From: Methylobacterium gregans
Lineage (GTDB): Bacteria > Pseudomonadota > Alphaproteobacteria > Rhizobiales > Beijerinckiaceae
Assembly: GCF_022179245.1 (NCBI RefSeq)
Contig: NZ_BPQM01000030.1
Span: 62,001-126,000 of the forward strand
Direction: 5' to 3'
DNA: 64,000 bases
In this document: piece after piece, positions 34,038 to 42,849 of the stretch
Position numbering within the stretch: position 1 is the stretch's first letter
Layout of the letters: the number at the start of each line of letters is the position of its first letter
The notes under the pieces: model-generated
Database searches by the model: none
The model's input: the letters and a program-made list of their open reading frames with translations, nothing else
What the model was told of the DNA's origin: nothing
Translations under genes and position numbers: made by a program

Positions 34038-34616
34038 ATGCCCGACATCAAGCAGTCCAAGGTTCTGATCCTCGCCACCGACGGCTTCGAGGAGACCGAG
34101 CTGACAGTGCCGCTGAGCAAGCTACGGGCGGCAGGTGCCACGGTGCACGTCGTCGCCCCGAAATCCCGCGAGGCCAAGGAATCGATCCGCGGCTGGGACA
34201 AGACCGACTGGGGCAAGAATGTCGCCGTCGATCACGATCTGGAGGCGGTCGACGCCTCCGCCTACGACGTGCTCGTCCTGCCGGGCGGCCAGATCAATCC
34301 GGACAAGCTGCGTCTCGAGCCGAGGGCGCTGGACGTGATCAAGGGCTTCCTCACCTCCGGCAAGGTGGTCGCCGCGATCTGCCACGCGCCCTGGCTGCTG
34401 ATCGAGACCGGCGCCGTGAAGGGGCGCGACGTTACCTCGTTCAGCTCGATCAGGACGGACGTGATCAACGCGGGCGGGCGCTGGCACGACGAGGCGGTCG
34501 TGACCGACCAGGGCATCATCACCAGCCGCAATCCGGGCGACCTCGACGCCTTCGTGGCCAAGATCATCGAGGAGGTGAAGGAGGGCCGTCACGAGGCCCG
34601 CCAACTCGCGGCCTGA
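34038..34616 (+). CDS. PfpI/YhbO (DJ-1) family protein
   Basis: 192 residues from ATG 34038. The nucleophilic cysteine lies in AAICHAPWLL (Cys115, next to His116), and the glutamate of the family's triad is in DGFEETELTV (residues 15-24). It is a class I glutamine-amidotransferase-like fold; bacterial relatives such as YhbO are linked to stress protection and have been described as deglycases or glyoxalases, which is debated. It is driven by an EcfG-type promoter, which supports a stress role. A terminator follows. Confidence 0.92.
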   Translation: MPDIKQSKVLILATDGFEETELTVPLSKLRAAGATVHVVAPKSREAKESIRGWDKTDWGKNVAVDHDLEAVDASAYDVLVLPGGQINPDKLRLEPRALDVIKGFLTSGKVVAAICHAPWLLIETGAVKGRDVTSFSSIRTDVINAGGRWHDEAVVTDQGIITSRNPGDLDAFVAKIIEEVKEGRHEARQLAA

Positions 34617-34641
34617 TCCCGCGCACCGGCCCCAAAGCGAG

Positions 34642-34680
34642 AGAGGCCCGCACGCCGTCGACGTGCAGGCCTCTTGTTGA
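34642..34680 (+). terminator. Rho-independent terminator of the PfpI-type gene
   Basis: Stem AGAGGCC(C)GCACG / CGTGC(A)GGCCTCT with a 7-nt loop and a T-rich tail (TGTTG). One mismatch near the middle. Confidence 0.75.
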
Positions 34681-34700
34681 ATGCGCCGAGGCCGGAGGCC

Positions 34701-36005
34701 TCAGTTCGCCTCCTCGTCGCCGGGCTCGAAGGTCTCCGGCATGGTCGATTCGGCGCTGGCGACCGGGGTCGGCGCGCTGATCGTCGAGGGCACGTTGACG
34801 CCGTCGCGCTTGTAGATGTCGTCGCGGAACTGCACGAGCCCGTCCGGGGTCGACCAGGCGGTGATGTAGGTCCAGTAGACCGGCACCGGCTGGGTCAGCG
34901 TCGCGTCGATGCGCTTGCCGCTCTCGATCGCCTGCTCGACCTGGTCACGGCCCCAGCCGGGCGTGTCCTTCAGGAGCCACGTGATGTACTCGCGCACGTT
35001 CTGCACGCGCACGCAGCCCGAGGAGATGAAGCGGAAATCGTCGCCGAACACGCCCTTGGTGTTCGTGTCGTGCATGAACACGCCGTAGGGGTTCGGGATG
35101 TTGATCCGCACGATGCCCATCGAGTTGAAGTCGGCGCCCGAATCCTGTCGGTAGGTGTAGCGCGTGCCCTCGTCCGAGAACCAGTTCACCGACTTCGGCG
35201 AAACCTCGCCGGCACCCGAGAGGATGCGGATCTTGTTGTCGGTGAGGTAGTTCGGATCCTTCTGCATCTTCGGGATCAGGTCCTTCTTCACGATGGAAGC
35301 CGGGACCGTCCAGGTCGGGTTGAAATTGATCTGCGTCGCCTTGGTGTTCATGATCGGCGACTGGCGGTCGATCTTGCCGACGCCGGCGGCGTGCAGCGTC
35401 ACGACCTGCCCGTTCTCGACCGTCTGGACGAGAGCCGCCGGGATGTTGGTGATGACGAAGCGGTTGCCGAGGTTGCCCGAGTAGGAGCGCAGGCGCACCG
35501 CGTTGATCTCGAGCTGGCGCAGGCGGATATCGGCCGGCACGTTCATGGCCTGCTGTGTGGCGAGGCTCATGGCGCCGGTCTGGCTGAGGCCGTGACGGGC
35601 CTGGAAGCGCTTCACGCCGGCCGCGACGTAGGAATCGTAGACGCCCGAGTTGCCGGCGGCCGCGTCGAGATCGCCCGTCACAATGAGGCGCTGGCGGACG
35701 GCCGCGACCGCCGGCCCTTTCGCGCCGATGCGCAGGCGATCGGCACCGCTGACCTGCCGCCAGCCGCCGCGGGCCACGATGTCCTTGTAGCGCTCGACCA
35801 TCTGCTCGGTCGTCGCCACGGTCTGGGGCGACAGGATCGGGGTCGACGAGCGCTGCACCTGCATGGCGGCGGGTGAGGCGTAGTCCTGCGCCCACTCGGC
35901 CTGGGCGAAGCCGCCCGGATCGCGGGCGAGGGCGCCCCCCACGGTGGCGGCGGTGGCGAGGAGCGCGAGGCTGGTGGAGACCCGCAGGGTTGCCAGTTTC
36001 AGCAT
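34701..36005 (-). CDS. YcbB-type L,D-transpeptidase
   Basis: 434 residues from ATG 36005. A signal peptide (MLKLATLRVSTSLALLATAA) precedes a peptidoglycan-binding domain (QARHGLSQTGAMSLATQQAM, about 150-170) and the YkuD catalytic domain. The active-site signature is MHDTN followed by FRFISSGCVRVQN, with the nucleophilic cysteine near residue 331 and the general base histidine of HDTN. The domain order matches YcbB/LdtD. It forms 3-3 (L,D) cross-links between peptidoglycan stem peptides, in the periplasm. The acidic C-terminal tail (FEPGDEEAN) is extra. Confidence 0.92.
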   Translation of the reverse strand: MLKLATLRVSTSLALLATAATVGGALARDPGGFAQAEWAQDYASPAAMQVQRSSTPILSPQTVATTEQMVERYKDIVARGGWRQVSGADRLRIGAKGPAVAAVRQRLIVTGDLDAAAGNSGVYDSYVAAGVKRFQARHGLSQTGAMSLATQQAMNVPADIRLRQLEINAVRLRSYSGNLGNRFVITNIPAALVQTVENGQVVTLHAAGVGKIDRQSPIMNTKATQINFNPTWTVPASIVKKDLIPKMQKDPNYLTDNKIRILSGAGEVSPKSVNWFSDEGTRYTYRQDSGADFNSMGIVRINIPNPYGVFMHDTNTKGVFGDDFRFISSGCVRVQNVREYITWLLKDTPGWGRDQVEQAIESGKRIDATLTQPVPVYWTYITAWSTPDGLVQFRDDIYKRDGVNVPSTISAPTPVASAESTMPETFEPGDEEAN

Positions 36006-36224
36006 GGGCCGGTGGCTCTGTCCGTCGGAAGGCGAGAACGGGTGCGGCAGGCCGGATCGCCCGCCGCGCCCCTTGTCGCCGGGGTATCTGGGTACGGTTA
36101 AGAACCCATGGGGACCCGGCCAGAATGTGGCGCGCGGGTGCGGCGGCGCACCCGGCACGGCCCCGCTCGGGGCACGGACCGGGCGGCCAAGCGTGGCCGT
36201 GGCAGATTTACCGCACCTTGGTGC

Positions 36225-36620
36225 TCAGCCGAATAGAACGCGGTGCATCACGCGCCCCGGTACCAGCGTGAACAGTCCGGTGATCAACAGGGCTCCGAGG
36301 AACAGGCCGAACATCGTCCAGTGGTGGGCCGCAACGTGGCCCCGGCGGGCGAGCCCGACGGCGAGGACGAGCGTCGCCAGAGTGAACAGCGACAGCCCGT
36401 GGATCCAGCTGAACGGGCCGACCTGCCGGAGCCCGCTGATGCCGAAAGAACTCAGCGCGACGAGGGCCAGCAGGCCGACCCAGAAATAGCCGACGACCTT
36501 GTGGCGCCGCCCGCCCTTTGGCAGAGCGAACTGCGCGGCGCCGAGCCCTACCGCGGCGGGCGCGGCGGCGGCGTGGACTTGGATCAGCAGACCGGCGGTG
36601 GCCAGCGGTTCGAGCACCAT
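36225..36620 (-). CDS. DUF2306-like small membrane protein
   Basis: 131 residues from ATG 36620, which has GGAG 9 nt upstream; ATG 36635 is an alternative start. Four hydrophobic segments are visible: LATAGLLIQVHAAAA, VVGYFWVGLLALVALSS, WIHGLSLFTLATLVLAV, and WTMFGLFLGALLITGLF. Histidine residues (HAAAA, RRHKVV, HGLSLF, HVAAHHW) line the helices, as in DUF2306 proteins suspected of heme binding or electron transfer, but no cofactor is confirmed. It is an inner-membrane protein of unknown function, and its 304-bp upstream region leads to rcdA. Confidence 0.7.
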   Translation of the reverse strand: MVLEPLATAGLLIQVHAAAAPAAVGLGAAQFALPKGGRRHKVVGYFWVGLLALVALSSFGISGLRQVGPFSWIHGLSLFTLATLVLAVGLARRGHVAAHHWTMFGLFLGALLITGLFTLVPGRVMHRVLFG

Positions 36621-36793
36621 GCCACGTCGCTCCATCCGGGCTGAGATGCATCTTCCTAGCACACCGACCGGGGCAGCGCAGCGGGCAATCGTCTCAACAT
36701 GGGACAACAGCCTCGTTTCACGCGGCTGCGATCTTAGATGGCGGCCTCAAGGCAGGCGCCGATCTTGATCGGACCGGCTGCGCCCCGCATGCG

Positions 36794-36808
36794 TTAACGC
36801 TATGTTTA
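36794..36808 (+). promoter_or_regulatory. Degenerate CtrA-type box upstream of rcdA
   Basis: TTAA-N7-TTTA, one base off the consensus in the second half. It lies 117 bp upstream of the rcdA ATG. In Caulobacter, rcdA is itself part of CtrA proteolysis, so feedback is conceivable but unproven. Confidence 0.35.
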
Positions 36809-36924
36809 GCTTTCGTTACCGGACCGCCTGTCCGGGCGTTAGGTTTGCGTCGGCGGCCACGAGATCGGCGCGCAGGTCCCAGGGCGGGACGCGGACCGAG
36901 CCGGGTTCGGGTTCAGGAGGCAAG

Positions 36925-37449
36925 ATGAACGGCTTAGACGTCACGTTCCGCGACGAGCGCGACTGGGTGGATTTCGGCCGGACTTACGTGAGTTCGGACG
37001 CTTTCCGCACCCTCTTCCGCGACGGCATGGCTCTGGTCGAGGAGACCGCGGCCTATCTGGATGGCGAGGGCCGCGAGGAATCCCGCCTGATCTCGCGGGA
37101 TGCCACGCTCTGCTACGCCTCCGAGAGCATGCGGCTGACCACGCTCCTCATGCAGGTGGCCTCCTGGCTCCTGGTGCAGCGCGCCGTCTCCGAGGGCGAG
37201 CTGACCCCGAGCCAAGCGCTCCAGGAGAAGAACCGCGTCCGCCTCGCCACCGCCGAGCCGCCGAAGCCCGAGAGCTTCAGCCTGCTGCCGGTGCGGCTTC
37301 AGAACCTGATCCTGCGAACCCGCCGCCTGCACAGCCGCATCCTGCACCTCGACGGCCTGATCTCGGAGGACCGCCCCGCCCCGGTGCCGCGCGAGAGCCC
37401 GGTGGCGGCCCAGCAGGGCCTGCTCCGCTCGGTCTTCCAGCATCACTGA
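36925..37449 (+). CDS. rcdA: RcdA (DUF1465) regulator of CtrA degradation
   Basis: 174 residues from ATG 36925, with AGGAGG 5-6 nt before it. The family pattern is clear: SSDAFRTLFRDGMALVEETA, LDGEGREESRLISRDA, and YASESMRLTTLLMQVASWLL. In Caulobacter RcdA (PF07323) is an adaptor that, with PopA and CpdR, delivers CtrA and other proteins to ClpXP during the cell cycle. It forms a three-helix bundle dimer. It stands alone, and a bidirectional terminator lies between it and rpmE. Confidence 0.9.
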   Translation: MNGLDVTFRDERDWVDFGRTYVSSDAFRTLFRDGMALVEETAAYLDGEGREESRLISRDATLCYASESMRLTTLLMQVASWLLVQRAVSEGELTPSQALQEKNRVRLATAEPPKPESFSLLPVRLQNLILRTRRLHSRILHLDGLISEDRPAPVPRESPVAAQQGLLRSVFQHH

Positions 37450-37477
37450 GGCCAGTACCATTGCGGAATGCCCGTCG

Positions 37478-37508
37478 TCCCCTCTCCCTCTGCGTGGGGA
37501 GAGGCCGA
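37478..37508. repeat. CCTCTCC/GGAGAGG intergenic hairpin
   Basis: CCTCTCC (37481-37487) and GGAGAGG (37498-37504), just after the rcdA stop. It belongs to the same small hairpin family as 15646 and 33634. Confidence 0.55.
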
Positions 37509-37539
37509 CGCACGGGTCCCGAAGCACCGTGCGGGCATG

Positions 37540-37575
37540 AAAAAGGGGCGCCTCCTTCCGGAGGCGCCCCTTTTT
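37540..37575. terminator. Bidirectional Rho-independent terminator between rcdA and rpmE
   Basis: Perfect 16-bp stem AAAAAGGGGCGCCTCC / GGAGGCGCCCCTTTTT with a TTCC loop. The A and T tracts serve both strands. Confidence 0.93.
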
Positions 37576-37606
37576 CTCGTGCCCTCCCGAAGGCCGGCGC
37601 GCCGCC

Positions 37607-37858
37607 TCAGCGGCGGCCGACGAGGTTGCCGAAGCGCGAGTTGAATCGCGAGACGCGGCCGCCGCGGTCGAGCATCTTCTGCTCGCCGCCGGTCCAGGCC
37701 GGGTGGGTGAGCGGGTCGATGTCGAGGTTCAGCGTGTCGCCTTCCTTGCCGTAGGTCGAGCGCGTCCGGTAGTCGCTGCCGTCGGTCATCACGACCTTGA
37801 TGAAGTGGTAGTCGGGGTGCTCGGTCCCCTTGGCCTTCGCGGCCGCGTCCTTCGCCAT
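37607..37858 (-). CDS. rpmE: 50S ribosomal protein L31 (cysteine-free)
   Basis: 83 residues from ATG 37858. Sequence such as [20 protein letters not shown] and [20 protein letters not shown] is the alphaproteobacterial L31 pattern. The protein has no cysteines at all, so it lacks the zinc-binding CxxC form seen in some L31 proteins; this is usual for the class. It is a large-subunit protein at the central protuberance. The 243 bp upstream to the ABC transporter carry a striking near-palindrome at 37935-37963. Confidence 0.97.
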   Translation of the reverse strand: MAKDAAAKAKGTEHPDYHFIKVVMTDGSDYRTRSTYGKEGDTLNLDIDPLTHPAWTGGEQKMLDRGGRVSRFNSRFGNLVGRR

Positions 37859-37934
37859 GACCTTTGTCCCTGCAGTGCCGTCCGGAGAAGGGAAGCGCCC
37901 TCCCCCGCCGGGTTGACCTGGTGTTCTTGGAATT

Positions 37935-37963
37935 GTTGCAATGAACCCGGGGTTCATGGCAAC
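37935..37963. promoter_or_regulatory. 29-bp near-perfect palindrome upstream of rpmE
   Basis: GTTGC-A-ATGAACCC-G-GGGTTCAT-G-GCAAC: two 14-nt arms centred on 37949, with one mismatch (A/G). It lies 77 bp upstream of the rpmE ATG and 139 bp from the divergent ABC gene. No T-tract follows, so it looks like an operator rather than a terminator. The protein that binds it is unknown. Confidence 0.6.
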
Positions 37964-38101
37964 GGCTCGTGCAACGCCGACCGGCCCGTCTCAGAGGCCC
38001 GCGGCCATTCAACACGCGCAATCGGATGAAGCCGCGCATATATCCCAGGCTCCGTCCGCGAACAAGCGCACTCGCACAGGGACGGACCCGAACGGAACGC
38101 C

Positions 38102-39943
38102 ATGGGTAAGAAGACACGCGGGGCCGAGGGCCGCGGCAAGGCATCGCTCAGCGCCCTGCGCCCTCTCCTCCCCTACGCCGCGCGCTATCGCGGCCGCATG
38201 CTGGCGGCGCTCGTCGCGCTCGTGGCCGCCTCGGCCGCGACCCTGGTTGTGCCGATCGCGATGCGCCGGGTGATCGACCACGGCTTCTCGGCGGAGGGCT
38301 CCTCCGTCATCGATGCCTATTTCCTGGCGCTGCTCGGCGTGGTCACGGTCCTGGCGCTGGCCTCGGCCGCGCGCACCTACACGGTGACGACCTTGGGCGA
38401 GCGAGTGGTGGCGGACCTGCGCAGCGCCGTGTTCGCGCGCCTCACGGTGCTCGACCCGGCCTTCTTCGACCGCACCCAGTCCGGCGAGATCGTGTCGCGG
38501 CTGACCGCCGATGCCACGCAGGTGAAGGCGGTGTTCGGCGTCTCGATCTCGATCCTGCTGCGCAACCTGTTCCTGTTCATCGGCGCGGTCGCCATGATGG
38601 TGGTGACGAGCCCGAAGCTTTCGGTGATGGTGCTGGCCGCCATCCCGCTCATCGTCTTCCCGCTGATCGTCTCGGGCCGCGGCGTGCGCCGCCGCTCGCG
38701 CGCCGCGCAGGACCGGCTCGCCGACGCCTCCGCCTACGCGGCGGAGGCCGTCGGGGCCGTGCGCACCATGCAGGCCTTCGGCCGATCCGAGGCCACCGCC
38801 GCCCGCTTCGCCGAGGCCTCCGAGGAGGCCTACGGAGCCGCCCGCGACTCGATCCGGGCGCGGGCGCTGCTCACGGGGGTCGCGATTTTCCTGATCTCGA
38901 CGAGCGTCGTCGCGGTGATGTGGTACGGGGCCCAAGGGGTGCTCAGCCACCAGATGAGCGCGGGCCAGCTCTCACAGTTCGTGCTCTACGCAGTGTTCGG
39001 CGCGGGCGCGCTCGGCCAGCTCTCCGAGGTCTACGGCGAGATGGCGCAGTCGGCCGGCGCCGCCGAGCGGCTCGCCGAGATCCTGGCGGCCGAGCCGGCG
39101 ATCGGGCGCCCGGCCGACCCGGTCGCCCTTCCCGCCCCGGCCCGCGGCGCCGTGACCTTCGAGGCCGTGCGCTTCGCCTACCCGACCCGCGAGGAGAAGC
39201 CGGCGCTCGACAGCCTGAATTTCCGCGCCGCGCCCGGCGAGCGCATCGCGCTGGTCGGCCCGTCGGGCGCCGGCAAGAGCACGGTGCTGCAACTGCTCCT
39301 GCGCTTCTACGACCCGCAGGGCGGCCGCGTGCTGGTCGACGGCATCGACGTGTCCCGGACCGACCCGGAGGCGTTGCGCGCCCGCATGGCCCTCGTGCCG
39401 CAGGACCCGACCGTGTTCTCCGGCACCGTCATGGAGAACATCCGCTACGGCCGCACCGAGGCCGGCGAGGCTGAGGTGCGCCGCGCCGCCGAGCTCGCCC
39501 ACGCGGCCGGCTTCATCGAGGCGCTGCCCCAGGGCTACCACACCCAGATCGGCGAGCGCGGCGTGACGCTCTCCGGCGGCCAGCGCCAGCGCATCGCGAT
39601 CGCGCGGGCGATCCTGAAGGATGCGCCGATCCTGCTTCTCGACGAGGCGACCTCGGCGCTCGACGCCGAATCGGAGCGCGCCGTGCAGCAGGCGCTCGAC
39701 ACGCTGATGCGGGGCCGCACCACGCTCGTCATCGCTCACCGCCTCGCCACGATCCGGGCCGCCGACCGCATCCTCGTCCTCGACGAGGGCCGGATCGTCG
39801 AGGAGGGCACGCACGAGAGCCTGCTGGCGCAGGGCGCGCTCTACGCGCAGCTCGCCGCACTCCAGTTCACCGATGCCCTCGACGAGACCGCCCGCGGCAA
39901 GGGCCAGCGGGCTCGGACCGAGCCGCTTCCGGCGGCGGAGTAG
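38102..39943 (+). CDS. MsbA-like ABC exporter (fused permease-ATPase)
   Basis: 613 residues. A six-helix transmembrane domain (about 20-310, including PLLPYAARYRGRMLAALVAL) is followed by an ATPase domain with Walker A VGPSGAGKST (about 384-394), signature LSGGQRQ (about 490) and Walker B ILLLDEATS (about 511). It is a homodimeric half-transporter of the lipid/drug export (MsbA/LmrA/Atm1) class. It is divergent from rpmE, an arrangement also found in other Rhizobiales. The substrate is unknown; lipid A or a lipid-linked precursor is a reasonable guess. Confidence 0.9.
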   Translation: MGKKTRGAEGRGKASLSALRPLLPYAARYRGRMLAALVALVAASAATLVVPIAMRRVIDHGFSAEGSSVIDAYFLALLGVVTVLALASAARTYTVTTLGERVVADLRSAVFARLTVLDPAFFDRTQSGEIVSRLTADATQVKAVFGVSISILLRNLFLFIGAVAMMVVTSPKLSVMVLAAIPLIVFPLIVSGRGVRRRSRAAQDRLADASAYAAEAVGAVRTMQAFGRSEATAARFAEASEEAYGAARDSIRARALLTGVAIFLISTSVVAVMWYGAQGVLSHQMSAGQLSQFVLYAVFGAGALGQLSEVYGEMAQSAGAAERLAEILAAEPAIGRPADPVALPAPARGAVTFEAVRFAYPTREEKPALDSLNFRAAPGERIALVGPSGAGKSTVLQLLLRFYDPQGGRVLVDGIDVSRTDPEALRARMALVPQDPTVFSGTVMENIRYGRTEAGEAEVRRAAELAHAAGFIEALPQGYHTQIGERGVTLSGGQRQRIAIARAILKDAPILLLDEATSALDAESERAVQQALDTLMRGRTTLVIAHRLATIRAADRILVLDEGRIVEEGTHESLLAQGALYAQLAALQFTDALDETARGKGQRARTEPLPAAE

Positions 39944-39950
39944 CGTCCTC

Positions 39951-40913
39951 CTAGCTCAGAGGCGTTGTCGCCAGTCGCGCCGCAGGGCCGGGGCGCGGCG
40001 TGACGATCCCAGGGATCGTGGCGACGGACGCAGCGAGATAATCGACGAGCAAGCGGACCCGGCCGATCTCCGCCCGCTCCGGCACGATCAGGAGGCTGAG
40101 CGGCACGGCGGACAGCCGGTACTCGGGCAGGACCTGCTCCAGCCGCCCGGCCGCGAGATGGTCGGCCACCAGCCAGTGATGCGTCGGCCCGATGCCCCGG
40201 CCGGCGACGAAGGCCTCGCGCGCGGCGAGCCCATGGTCGACCCGCAGCCGGCCACCGAAGGCGACGGCGTGGCGCGCCCCGTCCGGCCCCGCCAGCACCA
40301 ACGTGTCGCTGCCCGCGACATTCGTCATCCGTACGCCCTCGTGCTCGGCCAGATCCTCCGGGACGCGGGGCCGGCCGCGAGCGGCGAGATAGCCCGGGGC
40401 CGCGACGAGCAGGCGCCCGCTTTGCCCGAGGGTGCGCAGCCGGAGCGCGCTGTCCGCGAGCGGGCCGAGCCTCAGGGCCAGATCGACGCCCTCGCGCACG
40501 AGGTCGATCCGCTCGTCGGTGAGCCCCAGATCGATCTCGATGCCCGGGTGACGGTCCTGGAAGGCGAAGACGAGCCGCGTGACGTGCAGCACCCCGAGTG
40601 CGGCCGTGCAAGAGATCCGGATTCTCCCCTCCGCCGCGCTGCTCCGGTCCCGCACAGCCTCTCCGGCCCGCTCGACCCGGCGCAGAATCTCCAGGCAATC
40701 CGCATAGTAGCGGCGCCCCTCATCGGTGACGGCGAGGCGCCGGGTGGTGCGGCTGATCAGGCGGATGCCGAGTGCGGCCTCAAGCTCTCGTAGCTGCCGG
40801 GTGACCGTCGATTGTCCGATCCCGAGCTCACGCGCGACTGCCGAGAGGCTGACGCGCTCGACCACGCGCACGAAGCAGCGCATCCGCTCCAGGGTGACCG
40901 ACGATTGATCCAC
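39951..40913 (-). CDS. LysR family transcriptional regulator
   Basis: 320 residues from a GTG at 40913 (a TTG at 40925 is less likely, and an ATG lies at 40883). The N-terminal winged helix (VTLERMRCFVRVVERVSLSA, then RELGIGQSTVTRQLRELEAA) and the C-terminal type-2 periplasmic-binding fold give a standard LysR regulator. It is divergent from the quinone-reductase-like gene with an 81-bp intergenic space, the classic arrangement where the regulator controls its neighbour and itself. The effector could be a quinone or electrophile; no perfect T-N11-A box was found. Confidence 0.92.
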   Translation of the reverse strand: MDQSSVTLERMRCFVRVVERVSLSAVARELGIGQSTVTRQLRELEAALGIRLISRTTRRLAVTDEGRRYYADCLEILRRVERAGEAVRDRSSAAEGRIRISCTAALGVLHVTRLVFAFQDRHPGIEIDLGLTDERIDLVREGVDLALRLGPLADSALRLRTLGQSGRLLVAAPGYLAARGRPRVPEDLAEHEGVRMTNVAGSDTLVLAGPDGARHAVAFGGRLRVDHGLAAREAFVAGRGIGPTHHWLVADHLAAGRLEQVLPEYRLSAVPLSLLIVPERAEIGRVRLLVDYLAASVATIPGIVTPRPGPAARLATTPLS

Positions 40914-40994
40914 GAAACGGCACAATCCTATTCGGAACAGCGGGATATCGGATAGACGGCACGTCGCCTAGCTCGAGGCTTCTTTCCTCAGCCG

Positions 40995-41792
40995 ATGGTG
41001 GCCATGAACGTCTTTATCGTCTTCGCGCATCCCGATCCCCGCTCGCTCAACGGTGCATTCCGCGACGTGGCCGTCGCCGAACTCCGGGCCCAAGGGCACG
41101 CGGTGCAGGTCTCGGACCTCTACGCCGCCGGCTGGAAATCTGCGGTCGATGCCGCCGACTTCCCGGCTCGCGCGCCCGGGGAACGGCTCTCGGTCGCCTC
41201 GGCCTCGCAGGGAGCCTTCGCGGCCCGTGCACTCACCGACGACGTCAGAACGGAGCAGGAGCGGCTCCTCTGGGCCGACGCCGTGATCCTGCAATTCCCG
41301 CTCTGGTGGTTCGGCCTGCCGGCGATCCTGAAGGGCTGGGTCGACCGGGTCTATGCCTGCGGCTTCGCCTACGGCGTCGGCGAGCACAGCGACCGGCGCT
41401 GGGGCGACCGCTACGGAGAGGGCACCTTCGCGGGCAAGCGGGCGATGCTGATCGTGACCACGGGCGGCTGGGCCGAGCATTACGGGCCGCGCGGCATCAA
41501 CGGGCCGATCGACGACCTGCTGTTCCCGATCAACCACGGCGTTCTGTACTATCCGGGCTTCGCGGTGCTGCCGCCTTTCGTGGCCTACCGCACCGACCGG
41601 CTCGACGCGGCCGGGTTCGAGACGGAAGCGGAGCGCCTGCGCGACCGGATGCGCAGCCTCGCCGACACGGCGCCCATTCCCTACCGGCGCCAGAACGGGG
41701 GCGACTATCTGATCCCCAGCATGGAGCTGCGCCCGGAACTCGGCGCGCCGGGAGCGACCGGCTTCGCGCTGCACCTGCGCCCGGAAACCTGA
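40995..41792 (+). CDS. NAD(P)H quinone oxidoreductase-like flavodoxin-fold protein
   Basis: 265 residues from ATG 40995 (or 262 from ATG 41004). The flavodoxin-type start MNVFIVFAHPDPRSLNGAF and the FMN-loop pattern 'LQFPLWWFGLPAILKGWVDRVY' match NQO1/KefF-type oxidoreductases. It is thought to reduce quinones with NAD(P)H in the cytosol, protecting against electrophiles. It is divergent from a LysR gene that probably regulates it. A nitroreductase-like role cannot be excluded. Confidence 0.87.
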   Translation: MVAMNVFIVFAHPDPRSLNGAFRDVAVAELRAQGHAVQVSDLYAAGWKSAVDAADFPARAPGERLSVASASQGAFAARALTDDVRTEQERLLWADAVILQFPLWWFGLPAILKGWVDRVYACGFAYGVGEHSDRRWGDRYGEGTFAGKRAMLIVTTGGWAEHYGPRGINGPIDDLLFPINHGVLYYPGFAVLPPFVAYRTDRLDAAGFETEAERLRDRMRSLADTAPIPYRRQNGGDYLIPSMELRPELGAPGATGFALHLRPET

Positions 41793-41814
41793 GCGCTGCG
41801 GATCGGAACGGATC

Positions 41815-42186
41815 TCAGCGCCGCGCAGGGATCAGCGCAGCGATCACCGCGGCGAGCCATCCGAGCATGAGGGCCGTGCCGCCGATCGGCGCGGCCATCG
41901 GGAAGAGCGGCCGGGTATAGAGCGCCCGCAGCGCGAGGTCGCCGCTGAACAGGGCGAGGCCCACGAGCAGCAGGACAGCGGCGAGGCGCGTCGGCAGCGC
42001 CCGCGTCAGGCCCGTACCGCCCAAGGCCGCGAGCGCCAGGATCGCGGGCGCGTGGAAGAGCAGGAACTGCGCGGCGGTCTTCAGCGAATCACTGCCCGTC
42101 CCATGAGCGGCCGCCGCGGAGGCCGCGACGCCGAGCCCACCAGCGAGCGCTGCAAGCGCGACGATCAGCCGGTCGGTGATACTCAC
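41815..42186 (-). CDS. DUF423 membrane protein
   Basis: 123 residues from ATG 42186, overlapping the engB stop by 4 nt. It has four hydrophobic segments ([51 protein letters not shown], and [17 protein letters not shown]), as expected for DUF423/YwdK proteins. The function is unknown; it is a fixed member of the rpmH-rnpA-yidC-engB operon here and is presumably an inner-membrane protein. The conserved HGTGSD region occupies the loop after helix 1. Confidence 0.85.
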   Translation of the reverse strand: MSITDRLIVALAALAGGLGVAASAAAAHGTGSDSLKTAAQFLLFHAPAILALAALGGTGLTRALPTRLAAVLLLVGLALFSGDLALRALYTRPLFPMAAPIGGTALMLGWLAAVIAALIPARR

Positions 42187-42839
42187 GCGGCGCGCTCCGA
42201 CAGGAGCCGGGCGATCGCCGCACGCAGCTCCGGAACGCCGCTGTCGTCGCGGCTGGAGGTCAGGATGATCTGCGGGAAGGCTGCCGGGCGCCGGGCGAGC
42301 GCCGCCTCGATGCCGGCGAGCCGGTTCGCGACCTCGGACTTCTTGAGCGCGTCCGCCTTGGTCAGCACGATCTGGTAGCTCACCGCCGCCTTGTCCAAAC
42401 CGTCGAGCACGTCGGTGTCGAGGCTCTTCAGGCCGTGTCGGGCGTCGATCAGCACGAAGACCCGGGCGAGGTTGACGCGACCCTTGAGGTAGTCATGGAT
42501 CAGCTTGGTCCAGGCCTCGACCTTCGCCTTCTCGACCGCGGCGTAGCCGTAACCCGGCATGTCCACGAGGCTGAGGCGGGGCCCGACCTTGAAGAAGTTG
42601 AGCTGCTGCGTCCGGCCCGGCGTGTGCGAGGTGCGTGCCAGGGTGTTCCGGCCGGTGAGCGCGTTGATCAGGCTCGACTTGCCGACATTCGAGCGGCCCG
42701 CGAAGGCGATCTCGACATCCTCCATCGGCGGCAGCCGGTCGAGGGTCTGGGCGGCGGCGTAGAAGTCGGCGGCACCTGCGAAAAGCAGGCGACCGGCCTC
42801 GATGAGGCCGGCCTCCCTGTCGTCGTCCGTCTGGGTCAC
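42183..42839 (-). CDS. engB: GTPase EngB/YsxC
   Basis: 218 residues from a GTG at 42839. G1 is GRSNVGKSS (48-56), the switch region carries [11 protein letters not shown]3 is DMPGYG, G4 TKAD. It is the YihA/EngB family essential for 50S ribosome maturation. The stop overlaps the DUF423 start by 4 nt, and yidC ends 10 bp upstream, so it is part of the operon. It is cytoplasmic. Confidence 0.95.
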   Translation of the reverse strand: MTQTDDDREAGLIEAGRLLFAGAADFYAAAQTLDRLPPMEDVEIAFAGRSNVGKSSLINALTGRNTLARTSHTPGRTQQLNFFKVGPRLSLVDMPGYGYAAVEKAKVEAWTKLIHDYLKGRVNLARVFVLIDARHGLKSLDTDVLDGLDKAAVSYQIVLTKADALKKSEVANRLAGIEAALARRPAAFPQIILTSSRDDSGVPELRAAIARLLSERAA

Positions 42840-42849
42840 AGAATGCGTC

